A stretch of 64,000 bases of DNA from Paractinoplanes polyasparticus (GCF_019710575.1 NZ_JAHWFK010000031.1:1-64000), one strand, 5' to 3'. Positions 22,571 through 31,618 are shown, numbered from the stretch's first letter. Notes: generated by a model from the sequence alone, not told the origin. Translations and numbers: made by a program.

Positions 22571-22690
22571 CCGCGCGAGGACTGAGCCGCTGATGTCCCG
22601 TGGGTATCACAGAAGCCGGAACAGGTCTTGGACGCCGGGCCGCGCGCGCGGTCACGCTGGGGGTGCGAATCCTGGATGAAGGAGCACCAC

Positions 22691-23524
22691 GTGAAGGTCT
22701 TTCTCACCGGCGGATCCGGTTACATCGGCCGGGCCACCATCGACGCGTTGACCGCCCGGGGACACGAGGTGCGGGCGCTGGCCCGCACCGAGGGCGCCGC
22801 CGAGGCTGTCCGCCGGCACGGCGCCGAGCCGGTCATCGGAGTGCTGACAGACGCGGCCACGTTGCACCGCGCGGCGGCCACGGCGGACGCGGTCATCCAC
22901 CTTGCCCAAGCGTCCACCGCGGAGGAGGACCTTGCCGCGGCGGTGGCAATGATGGATGGGGCCGGCTCGGGGGTGTACGTGCACACCGGCGGCACCTGGG
23001 TCTACGGCGACACCGACGGGATCGTCGACGAGACCGCGCCGTGGAACCCGCCACCGGTCGTCGCCTGGCGTAAGCAGGTCGAGGACTCGGTGCTCGAACG
23101 CGGGCAGCACGCGGTGATCGTTCAGCCCGGCCTGGTCTACGGGGGCGAGAACCGTCTCATCGACTTCTTCTTCACCCAGCCGGGACGTGAGACGGGCGCC
23201 GTGCCGTACATCGGCGACGGAACCAACAACTGGGCACTGGTTCACGTGGAGGACATCGCCACCCTGTATGCGGCAGCGTTGAACGCCCCGGCCGGCGCCG
23301 TTTACCTCGGTGTGGGCGGCGTCGGGCCGACCGCGCGAGAGGTCGCCGAAGCGCTCGGCCGCGGATCCACGATCTCGATCACCGTCGGGCAGGCCCGTGA
23401 GCGGATGGGTCCTGTCGCCGACGCCTTCGCTCTCGACCAGCGGTTCAGCGCGGCCCGGGCGGTCAAGGACCTCGGCTGGAAGCCGCTGCACGACGATCCG
23501 CTGACAGTCTTGGCCGGCTCCTGA
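22691..23524 (+). CDS. NAD-dependent epimerase/dehydratase family protein
   Basis: A 277-residue extended-SDR-like protein. VFLTGGSGYIGRATIDALTARGHEVRAL is the G-x-x-G-x-x-G coenzyme site, VIHLAQAS ends beta-4, and VVAWRKQVEDSVLERG replaces the usual Y-x-x-x-K, with W-R-K in that position, so standard SDR catalysis is doubtful. NWALVHVEDIATLYAAAL is the typical epimerase HVDD-like strand. GTG at 22691 follows AAGGAG; earlier in-frame starts have no such site. It is divergent from LysR and the likely regulated gene. Confidence 0.87.
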   Translation: MKVFLTGGSGYIGRATIDALTARGHEVRALARTEGAAEAVRRHGAEPVIGVLTDAATLHRAAATADAVIHLAQASTAEEDLAAAVAMMDGAGSGVYVHTGGTWVYGDTDGIVDETAPWNPPPVVAWRKQVEDSVLERGQHAVIVQPGLVYGGENRLIDFFFTQPGRETGAVPYIGDGTNNWALVHVEDIATLYAAALNAPAGAVYLGVGGVGPTAREVAEALGRGSTISITVGQARERMGPVADAFALDQRFSAARAVKDLGWKPLHDDPLTVLAGS

Positions 23525-23535
23525 CCGGCGGTGCG

Positions 23536-23679
23536 GTCGGTCCGAGCGAGGTCGCGGACGGTGATGGCCCGGCCGGGATCGGCTTCCATGTAGTCGATGG
23601 CGAGCTTGACGTGACGCGGCCGGCTCGGCGACGCCGAGCCGGTCAACTCGGCGCGGTACTGATGATCGGTGGTCGACAG
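23536..23679 (-). pseudogene. AraC-family regulator fragment
   Basis: A 48-codon minus-strand stretch reads DHQYRAELTGSASPSRPRHVK followed by LAIDYMEADPGRAITVRDLART. This is the linker and first helix of an AraC/XylS DNA-binding domain (LP-HVR-AI-YIEADPGRAITVADLA). The two helix-turn-helix repeats that should follow are replaced by unrelated sequence, and the N-terminal domain is missing. The rest of 23525-23846 shows no gene. Confidence 0.55.
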
Positions 23680-23846
23680 CCCCGTAGGGCCGGAACAACG
23701 TCGCCCATCCCGGGCCGGGGGCGGTCTGCATGCCGTGCTGACGGGCCTGCACATGGCCCTCACTGCTGAGATCGCCTACGTTGCGGGTTCGCTGTTTGCC
23801 GGTCCTGCTGGGGCGCGCCTGGATACGATCGGCGCGGAGGATCGAC

Positions 23847-25463
23847 GTGAGACTGCTTCGGCGAATGCGCGTGACCACGCGTCTGGTGACAGGGTTCCTC
23901 CTCCTGGCCCTGTGCGTGGTTGCCATGTGGGTCGCCGCCGAGTGGTCGTCGAAAAGCACCCGCGCCACGGCCGCAGCGCTGGCCCGGTCACAGGCCCGGG
24001 TCGACGCCGCTCAGCAACTCAAGTTCCGCGTCACCGACGTGAGCGGGTGGCAGGCCGGCTACGCCTTCAACATCGTCCGCGGCGCACCCGGCGCCAGTGC
24101 CGACACGGCGCCCGAACGGGCCGCCTTCCTCGCCTCGATGGACAGCTTCAACAAGGAACTGGACGACACGGCGGCGCTGTCGGTGACCGCCGCCGAGCGG
24201 GCGGACATCGCGACGATCCGGACTGCGTTCCAGAAGTTCCAGGAGCTCGACGACAAGGTGATCGCCGGCTACCGGACGGGCCGTCCCGCGCGGATCGACC
24301 AGGCCAACGACATGGTGGCCGGTCCCGGGCTCGACCTGTACGCCGTGATCGCCGGCGGCGTCGACGGGTTGCTCGCCGCCGCACGCCAGCAGGAGACCGT
24401 CGCGCACCGGCGGGCGGAGGACACGGCCGGCCGGACGAGTCGCGTCGCCACCCTGGTGGGCAGTCTGACGCTGATCATCTCGTTGGTGCTCGCGATCCTG
24501 CTGGCCCTGTCGATCATCCGGCCGCTGAGCGCGCTGCAGGACCGCCTCGCGGACATCGCCGAGGGCGAGGGTGACCTGACGCGGCGGCTGGAGACCACCG
24601 GGCACGACCAGTTCACCGACGTCAGCCGGTCGTTCAACATGTTCGTCGACAAGATCGCCGCGACCGTACGGGAGATCCGTGAGTCGGCCACCACGGTCGC
24701 GCACGCCAGCGAGCAGCTCACCACCACCGCGATTCAGATCATGGTGGACGCCAAGGCGACATCCCGGCAGTCCGGCGAGGTCGTGCTGGCCGCGGACGAG
24801 GTCGCGGCCGATGTCCGTACGGTCGCGGCCAACACCTCCTCGATGGGCGGGTCACTGCAGACCATCATGGGCACCGCCGGCGAGGCGGGCCGCGTCTGCG
24901 AGCAGAGCATGCGGGCGGCCCGGGCGACCCAGGAGGTGATCGGCCGGTTGACCACCTCGAGCCAGCAGATCGGCGACATCGTCAAGGCCATCAGCGCGAT
25001 CGCCGAGCAGACCAACCTGCTCGCCCTCAACGCCACCATCGAAGCTTCCCGGGTCGGCGAGTCCGGCAAGGGTTTCGCGGTGGTGGCTGGTGAGGTGAAG
25101 GAGCTGGCCCAGCAGGCCGAGGCCGCCACCGACGACATCACGGCGAAGGTGCGGGTCATCCAGCACGACACCACGATGGCGGCCGAGGCGATCGGCGAGA
25201 TCGTCGAGACAGTCGGTCGGCTGGCCGGCTTCCAGTCCACCATCAGCGCCGCCGTCCGGGACCAGACCGCCATCACCGAGGAGATCAGCGGCCACATCAG
25301 CCACTCGACGACGAGCTCGGCCGACATCGCGGCGAACATCGCCACCATCTCGTCGGGCGCGCAGACCACGACCAGCGGCGTGATCGACATCCAGCACGCG
25401 ACGCAGGAGCTGTCCCGGCTCAGCAACGGGCTGCAGACGCTGGTCGGCCAGTTCCGCGTCTGA
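23847..25463 (+). CDS. Methyl-accepting chemotaxis protein
   Basis: A 538-residue chemoreceptor. An N-terminal membrane helix (TTRLVTGFLLLALCVVAMWVAA), an extracytoplasmic helical sensor region (about residues 35-195, ending with HRRAEDTAGRTSR), a second helix (LVGSLTLIISLVLAILLALSII), HAMP (RPLSALQDRLADIAEGEGDLTRRL) and the coiled-coil signalling domain with the conserved tip EQTNLLALNATIEASRVGESGKGFAVVAGEVKELA. GTG at 23847 follows GGAGG. No che or flagellar genes are nearby, so it may work with a remote array or in non-motility signalling. Its last codons form the first unit of a 23-bp tandem repeat. Confidence 0.93.
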   Translation: MRLLRRMRVTTRLVTGFLLLALCVVAMWVAAEWSSKSTRATAAALARSQARVDAAQQLKFRVTDVSGWQAGYAFNIVRGAPGASADTAPERAAFLASMDSFNKELDDTAALSVTAAERADIATIRTAFQKFQELDDKVIAGYRTGRPARIDQANDMVAGPGLDLYAVIAGGVDGLLAAARQQETVAHRRAEDTAGRTSRVATLVGSLTLIISLVLAILLALSIIRPLSALQDRLADIAEGEGDLTRRLETTGHDQFTDVSRSFNMFVDKIAATVREIRESATTVAHASEQLTTTAIQIMVDAKATSRQSGEVVLAADEVAADVRTVAANTSSMGGSLQTIMGTAGEAGRVCEQSMRAARATQEVIGRLTTSSQQIGDIVKAISAIAEQTNLLALNATIEASRVGESGKGFAVVAGEVKELAQQAEAATDDITAKVRVIQHDTTMAAEAIGEIVETVGRLAGFQSTISAAVRDQTAITEEISGHISHSTTSSADIAANIATISSGAQTTTSGVIDIQHATQELSRLSNGLQTLVGQFRV

Positions 25464-25513
25464 CTTTCGGCCAGTTCCGCGCCTGGTTCTCGGCCAGTTC
25501 CGGGTCTAACTTG
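25445..25513. repeat. Three tandem 23-bp repeats across the MCP 3' end
   Basis: CGGCCAGTTCCG recurs at 25445, 25468 and 25491, each starting a 23-base unit (ending GCGTCTGACTTT, CGCCTGGTTCT and GGTCTAACTTG in turn). The first unit is the last codons and stop of the chemoreceptor. The third overlaps the last codons of the convergent reductase gene. The whole 42-base space between the genes is made of the repeat. Confidence 0.85.
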
Positions 25514-26132
25514 AGGACAGCACGCGGTAGGTCACATGCGTCACTCCGGTCGCCGCCCGGGACGACACCTGTTCGAGCTTCATCGGCGGCACGCCTTCGA
25601 ACAACCGCGTGCCGGCGCCGAGCGTGAGCGGCACGTAGTGCAGTCGCATCTCGGTGATCAGACCGGCCGCGAGGTATTGGTTGACGGTGGTCGCGCCACC
25701 GTGGATCGAAATGGCGCCGTCCTCGCCCACTGCCGCGCGGGCCTGCCGGAACGCCGACTCGATGCCGTCGGTCACGAAGTAGAACGTGGTGCCGCCTTCC
25801 ATCGGCTGGGGGTCGCGCGAGTGGTGGGTGAGCACGAAGACCGGGCCGTGGTACGGCGGATTGTCGCCCCACCAGCCGGTCCACGGCCGGTCCCACTCAC
25901 CGCGCACGGGGCCGAACATGTTGCGGCCCATGATGAACGCCTTCGTCTCGGCCATCCGCGCGATCTCGGCCTTGTTCTCTTCCTTGTTCTCGTACCACGC
26001 GTGCAGCTCGCTGCCCCAGCCGTCCCCGCCGTCGTCGCCGAACGGGCGCTCTTCGCTCTGGTTGTGCCCGGCCGCGTACCCGTCGAGCGACACCGTCAGA
26101 TCACAGGTCACCTTGTTCGTTCGTGTCGTCAT
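25506..26132 (-). CDS. Dihydrofolate reductase family protein (RibD C-terminal type)
   Basis: A 208-residue protein of the RibD_C/DHFR-like superfamily. CDLTVSLDGYAAG is the N-terminal strand with the S-x-DG-x signature. KAFIMGRNMFGP is the next strand and glycine turn. VFVLTHHSRDPQ followed by GGTTFYFVTDGIESAF, and SIHGGATTVNQYLAAGLITEMRLHYVPLTLGAGTRLFEG, complete the fold. Actinobacterial paralogues are numerous and mostly unassigned reductases, not folate enzymes. ATG at 26132 gives the normal start. It is divergent from a LysR regulator with an inverted repeat between them. Confidence 0.9.
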   Translation of the reverse strand: MTTRTNKVTCDLTVSLDGYAAGHNQSEERPFGDDGGDGWGSELHAWYENKEENKAEIARMAETKAFIMGRNMFGPVRGEWDRPWTGWWGDNPPYHGPVFVLTHHSRDPQPMEGGTTFYFVTDGIESAFRQARAAVGEDGAISIHGGATTVNQYLAAGLITEMRLHYVPLTLGAGTRLFEGVPPMKLEQVSSRAATGVTHVTYRVLSSS

Positions 26133-26164
26133 TGCGCCAGCATCGGATGGTCGCGGTACGACGT

Positions 26165-26194
26165 CCAATGCCAAAACGGCACTGAACGCATTGG
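26165..26194. promoter_or_regulatory. Nested inverted repeats in LysR divergent promoter
   Basis: CCAATGC-N16-GCATTGG, with a second dyad TGCC-N5-GGCA (26169-26181) inside it, lies in the 74-base gap between the reductase and LysR genes. The arrangement fits a LysR tetramer recognition and activation site. Confidence 0.55.
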
Positions 26195-26206
26195 TATCTT
26201 CAATCA

Positions 26207-27079
26207 GTGCTGAACCTCGTTCACCTCAAGGTGCTGGCCGCAGTGGCCCGGCACGGGTCGGTGACCGAGGCGGCGCGGGAGCTGCACTACTCCCAGCCAT
26301 CGGTGAGTCACCACCTGGCCCGGCTGGAGGCCGCCACCGGCGCCAAGCTCATCCAGCGGGTCGGCCGTGGGATCCGGCTGACGCCGGAGGGACGGCTCCT
26401 GGCCCACCGGGCCGCCGAGATCGTGGGCCGGGTGGACGCCGCGACCAACGAGCTCGCCGCGCAGGTCGGCCTGCATGCGGGGCGCGTCCGGCTGGCCGCC
26501 AACGCGTCGACGTTGAGCACGATCGTGCCGGCGGCTGCCGCCGCGCTCGCCCAGGCGTACCCGGGAATCGAGCTGAGCCCGATCGAGCGGCACCCGGTCG
26601 AGGCGTTGCAGATGCTGCGGCACGGCGAAGTTGATGTCGCGCTCGTGTTCGGGTACGCCGACGCTCCCGTCGAGGAGGAGGGCGTCCGCCTGCTGCACAT
26701 CGGCGACGACTCGCTCAACCTGCTCAGCCGGCAACCCGGCGACCGGCTCACGAACCACAGTGCCTCCGCCTGGATCGGCGGGTGTGACCGGTGCGAAGCG
26801 GAGCTGCGCGCCGCGTGCCGGCGCGAGGGCTTCACTCCGCGGATCACCGCGCACAGCGACGACATCGTCGTCGTGCAGTCCCTCGTCGCCGCCGGCATCG
26901 GCGTGGCCACCCAGCCCGGTCTCGCGCTCCGGGCCCATCACCGGCCGGACGTGCACGCCACCGAGATCCCCGGGTGCCGCCGCCGGATCAACGCCGCGAC
27001 GTACGGCGACCCGCCCGACCCGCCGGCCGTCGCCTGCGTGCTCGCGGCGCTCACCGAGGCAGCGGCGGCGCCTGAGTGA
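26207..27079 (+). CDS. LysR family transcriptional regulator
   Basis: A 290-residue LysR protein: HLKVLAAVARHGSVTEAARELHYSQPSVSHHLARLEAATGAKLIQRVGRGIRLTPEG is the winged helix-turn-helix. The effector domain follows (GRVRLAANASTLSTIVPAAAAAL, GEVDVALVFGYAD, VQSLVAAGIGVATQPGLAL). It begins with GTG at 26207, with no strong ribosome site, perhaps as a near-leaderless message. It is divergent from the dihydrofolate-reductase-like gene, its probable target. Confidence 0.92.
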   Translation: MLNLVHLKVLAAVARHGSVTEAARELHYSQPSVSHHLARLEAATGAKLIQRVGRGIRLTPEGRLLAHRAAEIVGRVDAATNELAAQVGLHAGRVRLAANASTLSTIVPAAAAALAQAYPGIELSPIERHPVEALQMLRHGEVDVALVFGYADAPVEEEGVRLLHIGDDSLNLLSRQPGDRLTNHSASAWIGGCDRCEAELRAACRREGFTPRITAHSDDIVVVQSLVAAGIGVATQPGLALRAHHRPDVHATEIPGCRRRINAATYGDPPDPPAVACVLAALTEAAAAPE

Positions 27080-27181
27080 ACCGGCGCCCCGAGGGTGACG
27101 GTGCGCTGTCGGGCACCTGCCGTCGCTTCGCTCACCAGCCACGTGCGCGCCGGAGGCCGGGAGACGGTGTGTACGGACGTC

Positions 27182-27250
27182 ATGTGCGGAGTAGGACCCG
27201 AGCAGTCGGCCGATGACATCACCGTCCTCGCCGTCCACCGACGGCCGTAG
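27182..27250 (+). pseudogene. SpoIIE-type phosphatase C-terminal relic
   Basis: A short plus-strand reading ends VGPEQSADDITVLAVHRRP and a TAG. This is the usual last strand of SpoIIE/PP2C phosphatases (DDITVLAVR). Nothing upstream belongs to it. It lies 14 bases from the 3' end of an intact SpoIIE phosphatase on the other strand. The remainder of 27080-27264 shows no gene. Confidence 0.5.
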
Positions 27251-27264
27251 GCGCGGGATGTCTG

Positions 27265-28524
27265 CTAAGAGATCGGTGTGCTGGCGCGGTGGGGGTCGGC
27301 GCCGGCGTCGGTGTCGCGGGTGTCGCCGTGGCGGCCGTGCCAATCGAGCACCAGCAGGCAGGCGTCATCGGGCAGGACGGGGCCGGAGACCTCGAGGACG
27401 AGGTCGCTGAGCACGCGTACGACTTCACGGGCGTGCAGTCCACTGAGGTCCTGCAGCCGCGCCGGCAGATCGATCTCGGCCGCGCCACGTTCCAGCATGC
27501 CGTCGGTGACCAGCACCAACCGGTCACCGGGCCGGAGCACGATCGCGGACTCCCGATAGGCCCGATGACGTAACACCCCGAACGGCCGGTTGGCGGGTAA
27601 GGCCATCGGCCGGGCGATCGCGTCCCGGATCAACAACGGGACGGGATGTCCGGCGTTGACGACGGCAAGAACTCCGGTGTTGAGATCGAGGCGACCGAGC
27701 AGCCCGGTGGCGAAGGTGGACCCGTTCGGCGCGTTGTCGAGCAGGGCGTCGTTCGCGGCCTCGGCCTGGTCGAGCAGGGTGCCGCCGCGGCGGCGGGTGT
27801 TGCGCAGGCTACCGACGCACAGGGTCGCGGTCAGGGCACTTTGCACGCCGTGGCCGACGGCGTCGGTGATGCTCAGATGCAGCAGATCGCGGGCCAGGCT
27901 GTAGTCGAAGGTGTCGCCGCCGATGTTGGCGGCCGGTTCCAGCCAGGCGGCCAGGGTGAAGGAGTCGGCTTCGCAGGTGAACGCCGGGGGCAGCAGCCGT
28001 CGTTGGATCTCGGCAGCAAGGGTGAACGGAGTGGTGCGCTGGCCCCATTCGAACAGATCGGTGTGCCGCCGGTTGGCGATGATGACGAACGCCAGCGTGT
28101 GCGCCGCCTGGGACACGGCGTGTACGGCTGTCTGCGGCGGCGCCGTCGGCAGGGCCACCTCCAGCAGCCCGACGGCTTCGCCTCGTTGCGTCACCGGCGC
28201 TCGCACCACGAAGACGCCGTCGGACTCCTCGATCAGCACGTTCTGTGTCCGCAGGGCCTGCTCCTGCGGCCCGCCGTCGAAGGGAAGCATCATCGCCACG
28301 TCCCGGTCCTGCTGACGCCCTTCGGCGACGGCGCCGATCGGGTCGTACGACAGCCGTACCAGCGCCCGCCCACTCATATCAGCGACCAGGAACGACACCC
28401 ACAGTGCGCCGAGGTGTGCCCCGACCCGGCGGGTCACCGCCGCCACCGCATCAACCGGCGCCGCCTTCTCCACCTGGAGCAACACGTCACTCAAGCCCAT
28501 ACCGCCGGTTTCACTGTCGGTCAC
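27265..28524 (-). CDS. GAF and SpoIIE domain serine phosphatase
   Basis: A 419-residue PP2C/SpoIIE protein. Residues 1-165 are GAF-like (LGALWVSFLVADMSGRALVRL, VVRAPVTQRGEAVGLLEVALP). The phosphatase part starts at LAAEIQRRLLPPAF, then ANIGGDTFDYSLA (metal-binding Asp in GGDxFDY), SITDAVGHGVQSALTATL (D-x-x-GHG), AVVNAGHPVPLLI (NAGHP) and LVTDGMLE. A final Asp-containing strand (DDACLLVLDW) closes the domain. Such enzymes dephosphorylate anti-anti-sigma factors; an anti-sigma-type ATPase lies about 9 kb away at 37573. It is divergent from a diguanylate cyclase. Confidence 0.92.
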   Translation of the reverse strand: MTDSETGGMGLSDVLLQVEKAAPVDAVAAVTRRVGAHLGALWVSFLVADMSGRALVRLSYDPIGAVAEGRQQDRDVAMMLPFDGGPQEQALRTQNVLIEESDGVFVVRAPVTQRGEAVGLLEVALPTAPPQTAVHAVSQAAHTLAFVIIANRRHTDLFEWGQRTTPFTLAAEIQRRLLPPAFTCEADSFTLAAWLEPAANIGGDTFDYSLARDLLHLSITDAVGHGVQSALTATLCVGSLRNTRRRGGTLLDQAEAANDALLDNAPNGSTFATGLLGRLDLNTGVLAVVNAGHPVPLLIRDAIARPMALPANRPFGVLRHRAYRESAIVLRPGDRLVLVTDGMLERGAAEIDLPARLQDLSGLHAREVVRVLSDLVLEVSGPVLPDDACLLVLDWHGRHGDTRDTDAGADPHRASTPIS

Positions 28525-28593
28525 GCCCGCAGCTTAGATCGCTTCCGGGACTGGACGAAAAGGGGCGGTAGCGCGGGCCGTGTGAGCCAGCCC

Positions 28594-30108
28594 ATGCGCA
28601 CGCAGCCTCAAGCCGTGGTCTCGGCCGTCGATGGCAGCGGCGTGATGCTTCTTCGTGGGCGGCCGTTGTGGCAGTGGTGGCTTCTGTCCGGTGGCTTTTT
28701 CGGTGCCGTTTATCTGGCTCTTCCGTCGGACAATCCGTGGGCCTGGGGACTCTACAACGTCATCGGGTTCGCCTCGGCGGCTGCCATCGTGATCGGGGTC
28801 CGTCGCAACCGGCCGCGCCGGTCCGGACCGTGGTACTGGTTCGCCGCGGCGCTGGCCCTGTGGGCGGCCGGCGACGTCGTCTATCAGGTGCAGTTCTTCG
28901 TCTGGGACTGGCAGACCTTCCCGGCCCCGGCCGACGGGCTCTACCTGCTGGCCTATCCGATGCTGGCCATCGGCGCATTCCAGCTGATCAAGGGCCGTAT
29001 CTCCGGTCGCGACCGGGCCGGCCTGCTCGACGCGGCCATCGTCTCCACCAGCCTGTCGCTGTTGTGCTGGTCGTTCCTGATGCGGCCGATCGCCGTCGAC
29101 GAGTCCCTCAGCGTGCTCGAGCGGCTGGCCTCGCTCGCGTACCCGGCGGGAGACCTGTTGCTGCTGATCATGGTGGTGCGGTTGAGCACCACGCCGGGCG
29201 CTCGTACGGTCAGTTACCGCCTGGTGATCGCCGGGCTCGTCGCCGAGTTGGTCAGCGACATCGGCTACGCGGTGGTGAACATGTTCACCACCTACAGCGA
29301 CGGCATCCTCGACGCCGGCTGGATCGGCATGTACGTGCTGTTCGGCGCCGCGGCCCTGCATCCGTCGATGCGAGCGCTGTCGGAGATCGCGCCGGACCGG
29401 ACGGAACGGTTCACCACGGGTCGACTCACCTTGCTGGCGGTCGCTTCACTGCTGGCCCCCGTTGTCCTGACTGTGCAGGGTCTGACCACTCCGGCCAGCA
29501 TCGACTGGGCGGCGATCGCGGTCAGCTCGGTCGTGCTGTTCCTTCTCGTGCTCGCACGGATGGCCGGCCTGATCTCGCGCGTCCAGGACCAAGCGGCCCA
29601 GCTGCGCGCGCTCGCCCACAACGACGCGCTCACCGGGGTGCCGAATCGCCGTGCCTGGGACCTCGAGCTCAGCCGGGAGATGGCCAAGGCGGTCCGCAGC
29701 GGCGATCCGGTCGCCGTCGCGCTGATCGACATCGACCACTTCAAGCGGTTCAACGACACCCACGGGCACCCAGCCGGCGACCGGCTGCTCAAGGAGGCCG
29801 CGGCCGCCTGGCGCGACCAGCTGCGTACCGCGGACCTGCTGGCCCGCTATGGCGGCGAGGAATTCGGGGTAGTGCTGGTCGGCCAGTCCCTGGAGACGGC
29901 GATCGCCGTTCTCAACCGGATGCGGGCGGCTACTCCGAACGGCCAGAGCTTCTCAGCCGGTGTCGCATTGTGGGACGGCCGGGAGATCCCGGAGCAACTC
30001 GTCGCCCGGGCGGACGAGGCGCTGTACCGGTCGAAGCATGACGGCCGCAACCGGGTCACCGCCGCCACATCGGCAACGACAGCACAAGCCGGTGCCCGGT
30101 CGCTATGA
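28594..30108 (+). CDS. Membrane-bound diguanylate cyclase (GGDEF)
   Basis: A 504-residue protein with about nine N-terminal membrane helices (to about residue 330) and one GGDEF domain. LAHNDALTGVPNRRAWDLEL starts the domain, VALIDIDHFKRFNDTHGHPAGDRLLKEAA binds metal, and RYGGEEFGVVL is the active loop. RTAD five residues before GGEEF is an intact inhibitory I-site. It should make c-di-GMP with product feedback. ATG at 28594 is chosen; GTG at 28582 is an alternative. The membrane part (FPAPADGLYLLAYP, DAGWIGMYVLFGAAALHPSMRAL) is clearly related to that of the GGDEF-EAL protein at 32297. Confidence 0.9.
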   Translation: MRTQPQAVVSAVDGSGVMLLRGRPLWQWWLLSGGFFGAVYLALPSDNPWAWGLYNVIGFASAAAIVIGVRRNRPRRSGPWYWFAAALALWAAGDVVYQVQFFVWDWQTFPAPADGLYLLAYPMLAIGAFQLIKGRISGRDRAGLLDAAIVSTSLSLLCWSFLMRPIAVDESLSVLERLASLAYPAGDLLLLIMVVRLSTTPGARTVSYRLVIAGLVAELVSDIGYAVVNMFTTYSDGILDAGWIGMYVLFGAAALHPSMRALSEIAPDRTERFTTGRLTLLAVASLLAPVVLTVQGLTTPASIDWAAIAVSSVVLFLLVLARMAGLISRVQDQAAQLRALAHNDALTGVPNRRAWDLELSREMAKAVRSGDPVAVALIDIDHFKRFNDTHGHPAGDRLLKEAAAAWRDQLRTADLLARYGGEEFGVVLVGQSLETAIAVLNRMRAATPNGQSFSAGVALWDGREIPEQLVARADEALYRSKHDGRNRVTAATSATTAQAGARSL

Positions 30109-30124
30109 GCAGATCCCGCGGCCA

Positions 30125-31618
30125 TCAGCCGGGTCGATCCTGCTCGGGATCCGGCTCGGTGCCGCCCGGCCGTGGCACGGGCTGCGCAGTGTCCTCCTCG
30201 GCCAGTGAGTCGGCGGCGGCCCGGAGGGCGGCCGCGGCGGCATCGGCGGCCGCCTGCTCGGCCTGAGGGTTCGGAGCCGCTCTCTGGCTGGGGAAACGTG
30301 GAGCCCGGGGATCGGGGTTGGCCAATTGCGCTGCCGCATCCGTCGCGGCCTCCGCGGCGACGTTCATCATCCGCCGGACCACTTGCCGGGAACGGTTGGT
30401 GACCAGCGGCAGGGTCTGCTCGGCGGCACCGACGACGCGCCGCGCCGCGCGGCGTGGCCCCTTCGTCAGCGACGGCGGGCGCCACGGCTGGGCGGCTGGA
30501 CGTACCGCCGCCTCGATCTCGACCCGCAGCCGGTCCACGGCGGTGAGCAGCGCGCCGTGTTGCTGCCAGGCCGCCGCATCGGCGTGCGGGTCGACCAGCA
30601 GCAGCCGGCCCAGCACCTCACGCCGCTGGTACAGCTCGTTCAGTAGCTCGGCCACGCGGGCACGGGTGATGTCCACCGGCTCACCGCCCGCCGCGACGGT
30701 CGCCACCCCGTCCAAGGCCGCGGCGGCGACGTCCAGCACGTCGGCGAGAGCCAGGCGGGCGGCGGGGGGATAGGCCTCGGCCTCCAGCTCCGGCGGCAGA
30801 TAGAACGTACGGTCGAAAATCTCCCGGCACAGAGTGCGGACGACGATGGTGCAGTATTCGATGGCGGTGAGGGCCGTGCGCAAGCGTGGTTGCGCCATCC
30901 GGACCTCGGCCCCGCGCGGGTTGAGCACGGCGCTCTGCTCGGCCCGGACCAGCGAGTGGCCGGCCTCCAGCACCGATGCGCTCAGGCCTCGGGCCGCCGT
31001 GAGCCAGTCCTGCGCGTCCTGGCGCGACCAGCCGGCGCGCAGTTGCGTGGCCAGGGATCGTAAGAAATCCCCGAGGCGGGTGGCCAGGCCGGCGACCGCC
31101 GATCCGGCGGATTCGACGTGGACGGGCGGCACGATCGCGAAGTTCACCGCGATGCCCATCGCCGCGCCGATGAGCGTCTCGTACACCCGGCCGGCCGCCG
31201 CCTGTGGCGCCGCGGCGCCGCCGACGGCAAGGACGAGCATCGCGCTGATCGGCACCTCCAGCGTGTGTGGACCCAGGCGGAGGAGCTGCCCGAGTACGAG
31301 GCTCACGCCCACCACGACGCCGAGGCTCCACCAGCTCAGCCCGGCGACGGCGGCGAGACCGACCGCGACCAGGACGCCGGCAAGCACGCTCAGGACGCGC
31401 TGCAGTCCTTCGGCGACCGTCTGGTACACGGTCAGCTGCACCACCAGGATGGCGGTCAGCGGCGCCAGGATCGGCGACGCGGTGGTGTTCAGCAGATCGG
31501 CGGCGACGTAGGCCAGCACGGCGGCGAACGTCACCTTGGCCGTGCGGATTCCGGGGATCCGTCCCCACCGGGCAAGCACGGCCGTCCAAGGGTGGCGCAG
31601 GTAGGTGGTCAGTCTCAT
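30125..31618 (-). CDS. FUSC family membrane protein (aromatic acid exporter type)
   Basis: A 497-residue protein. The N-terminal half has about six membrane helices, including LAPLTAILVVQLTVYQTVAEGLQRVLSVLAGVLVAVGLA, the FUSC/ArAE signature segment. The C-terminal half is a cytosolic helical region with Ala-rich coiled coil and a Pro/Glu-rich tail. Related proteins export aromatic acids or other amphipathic compounds; the cargo is not shown. ATG at 31618. It lies between the two c-di-GMP genes without obvious operon partners. Confidence 0.85.
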   Translation of the reverse strand: MRLTTYLRHPWTAVLARWGRIPGIRTAKVTFAAVLAYVAADLLNTTASPILAPLTAILVVQLTVYQTVAEGLQRVLSVLAGVLVAVGLAAVAGLSWWSLGVVVGVSLVLGQLLRLGPHTLEVPISAMLVLAVGGAAAPQAAAGRVYETLIGAAMGIAVNFAIVPPVHVESAGSAVAGLATRLGDFLRSLATQLRAGWSRQDAQDWLTAARGLSASVLEAGHSLVRAEQSAVLNPRGAEVRMAQPRLRTALTAIEYCTIVVRTLCREIFDRTFYLPPELEAEAYPPAARLALADVLDVAAAALDGVATVAAGGEPVDITRARVAELLNELYQRREVLGRLLLVDPHADAAAWQQHGALLTAVDRLRVEIEAAVRPAAQPWRPPSLTKGPRRAARRVVGAAEQTLPLVTNRSRQVVRRMMNVAAEAATDAAAQLANPDPRAPRFPSQRAAPNPQAEQAAADAAAAALRAAADSLAEEDTAQPVPRPGGTEPDPEQDRPG

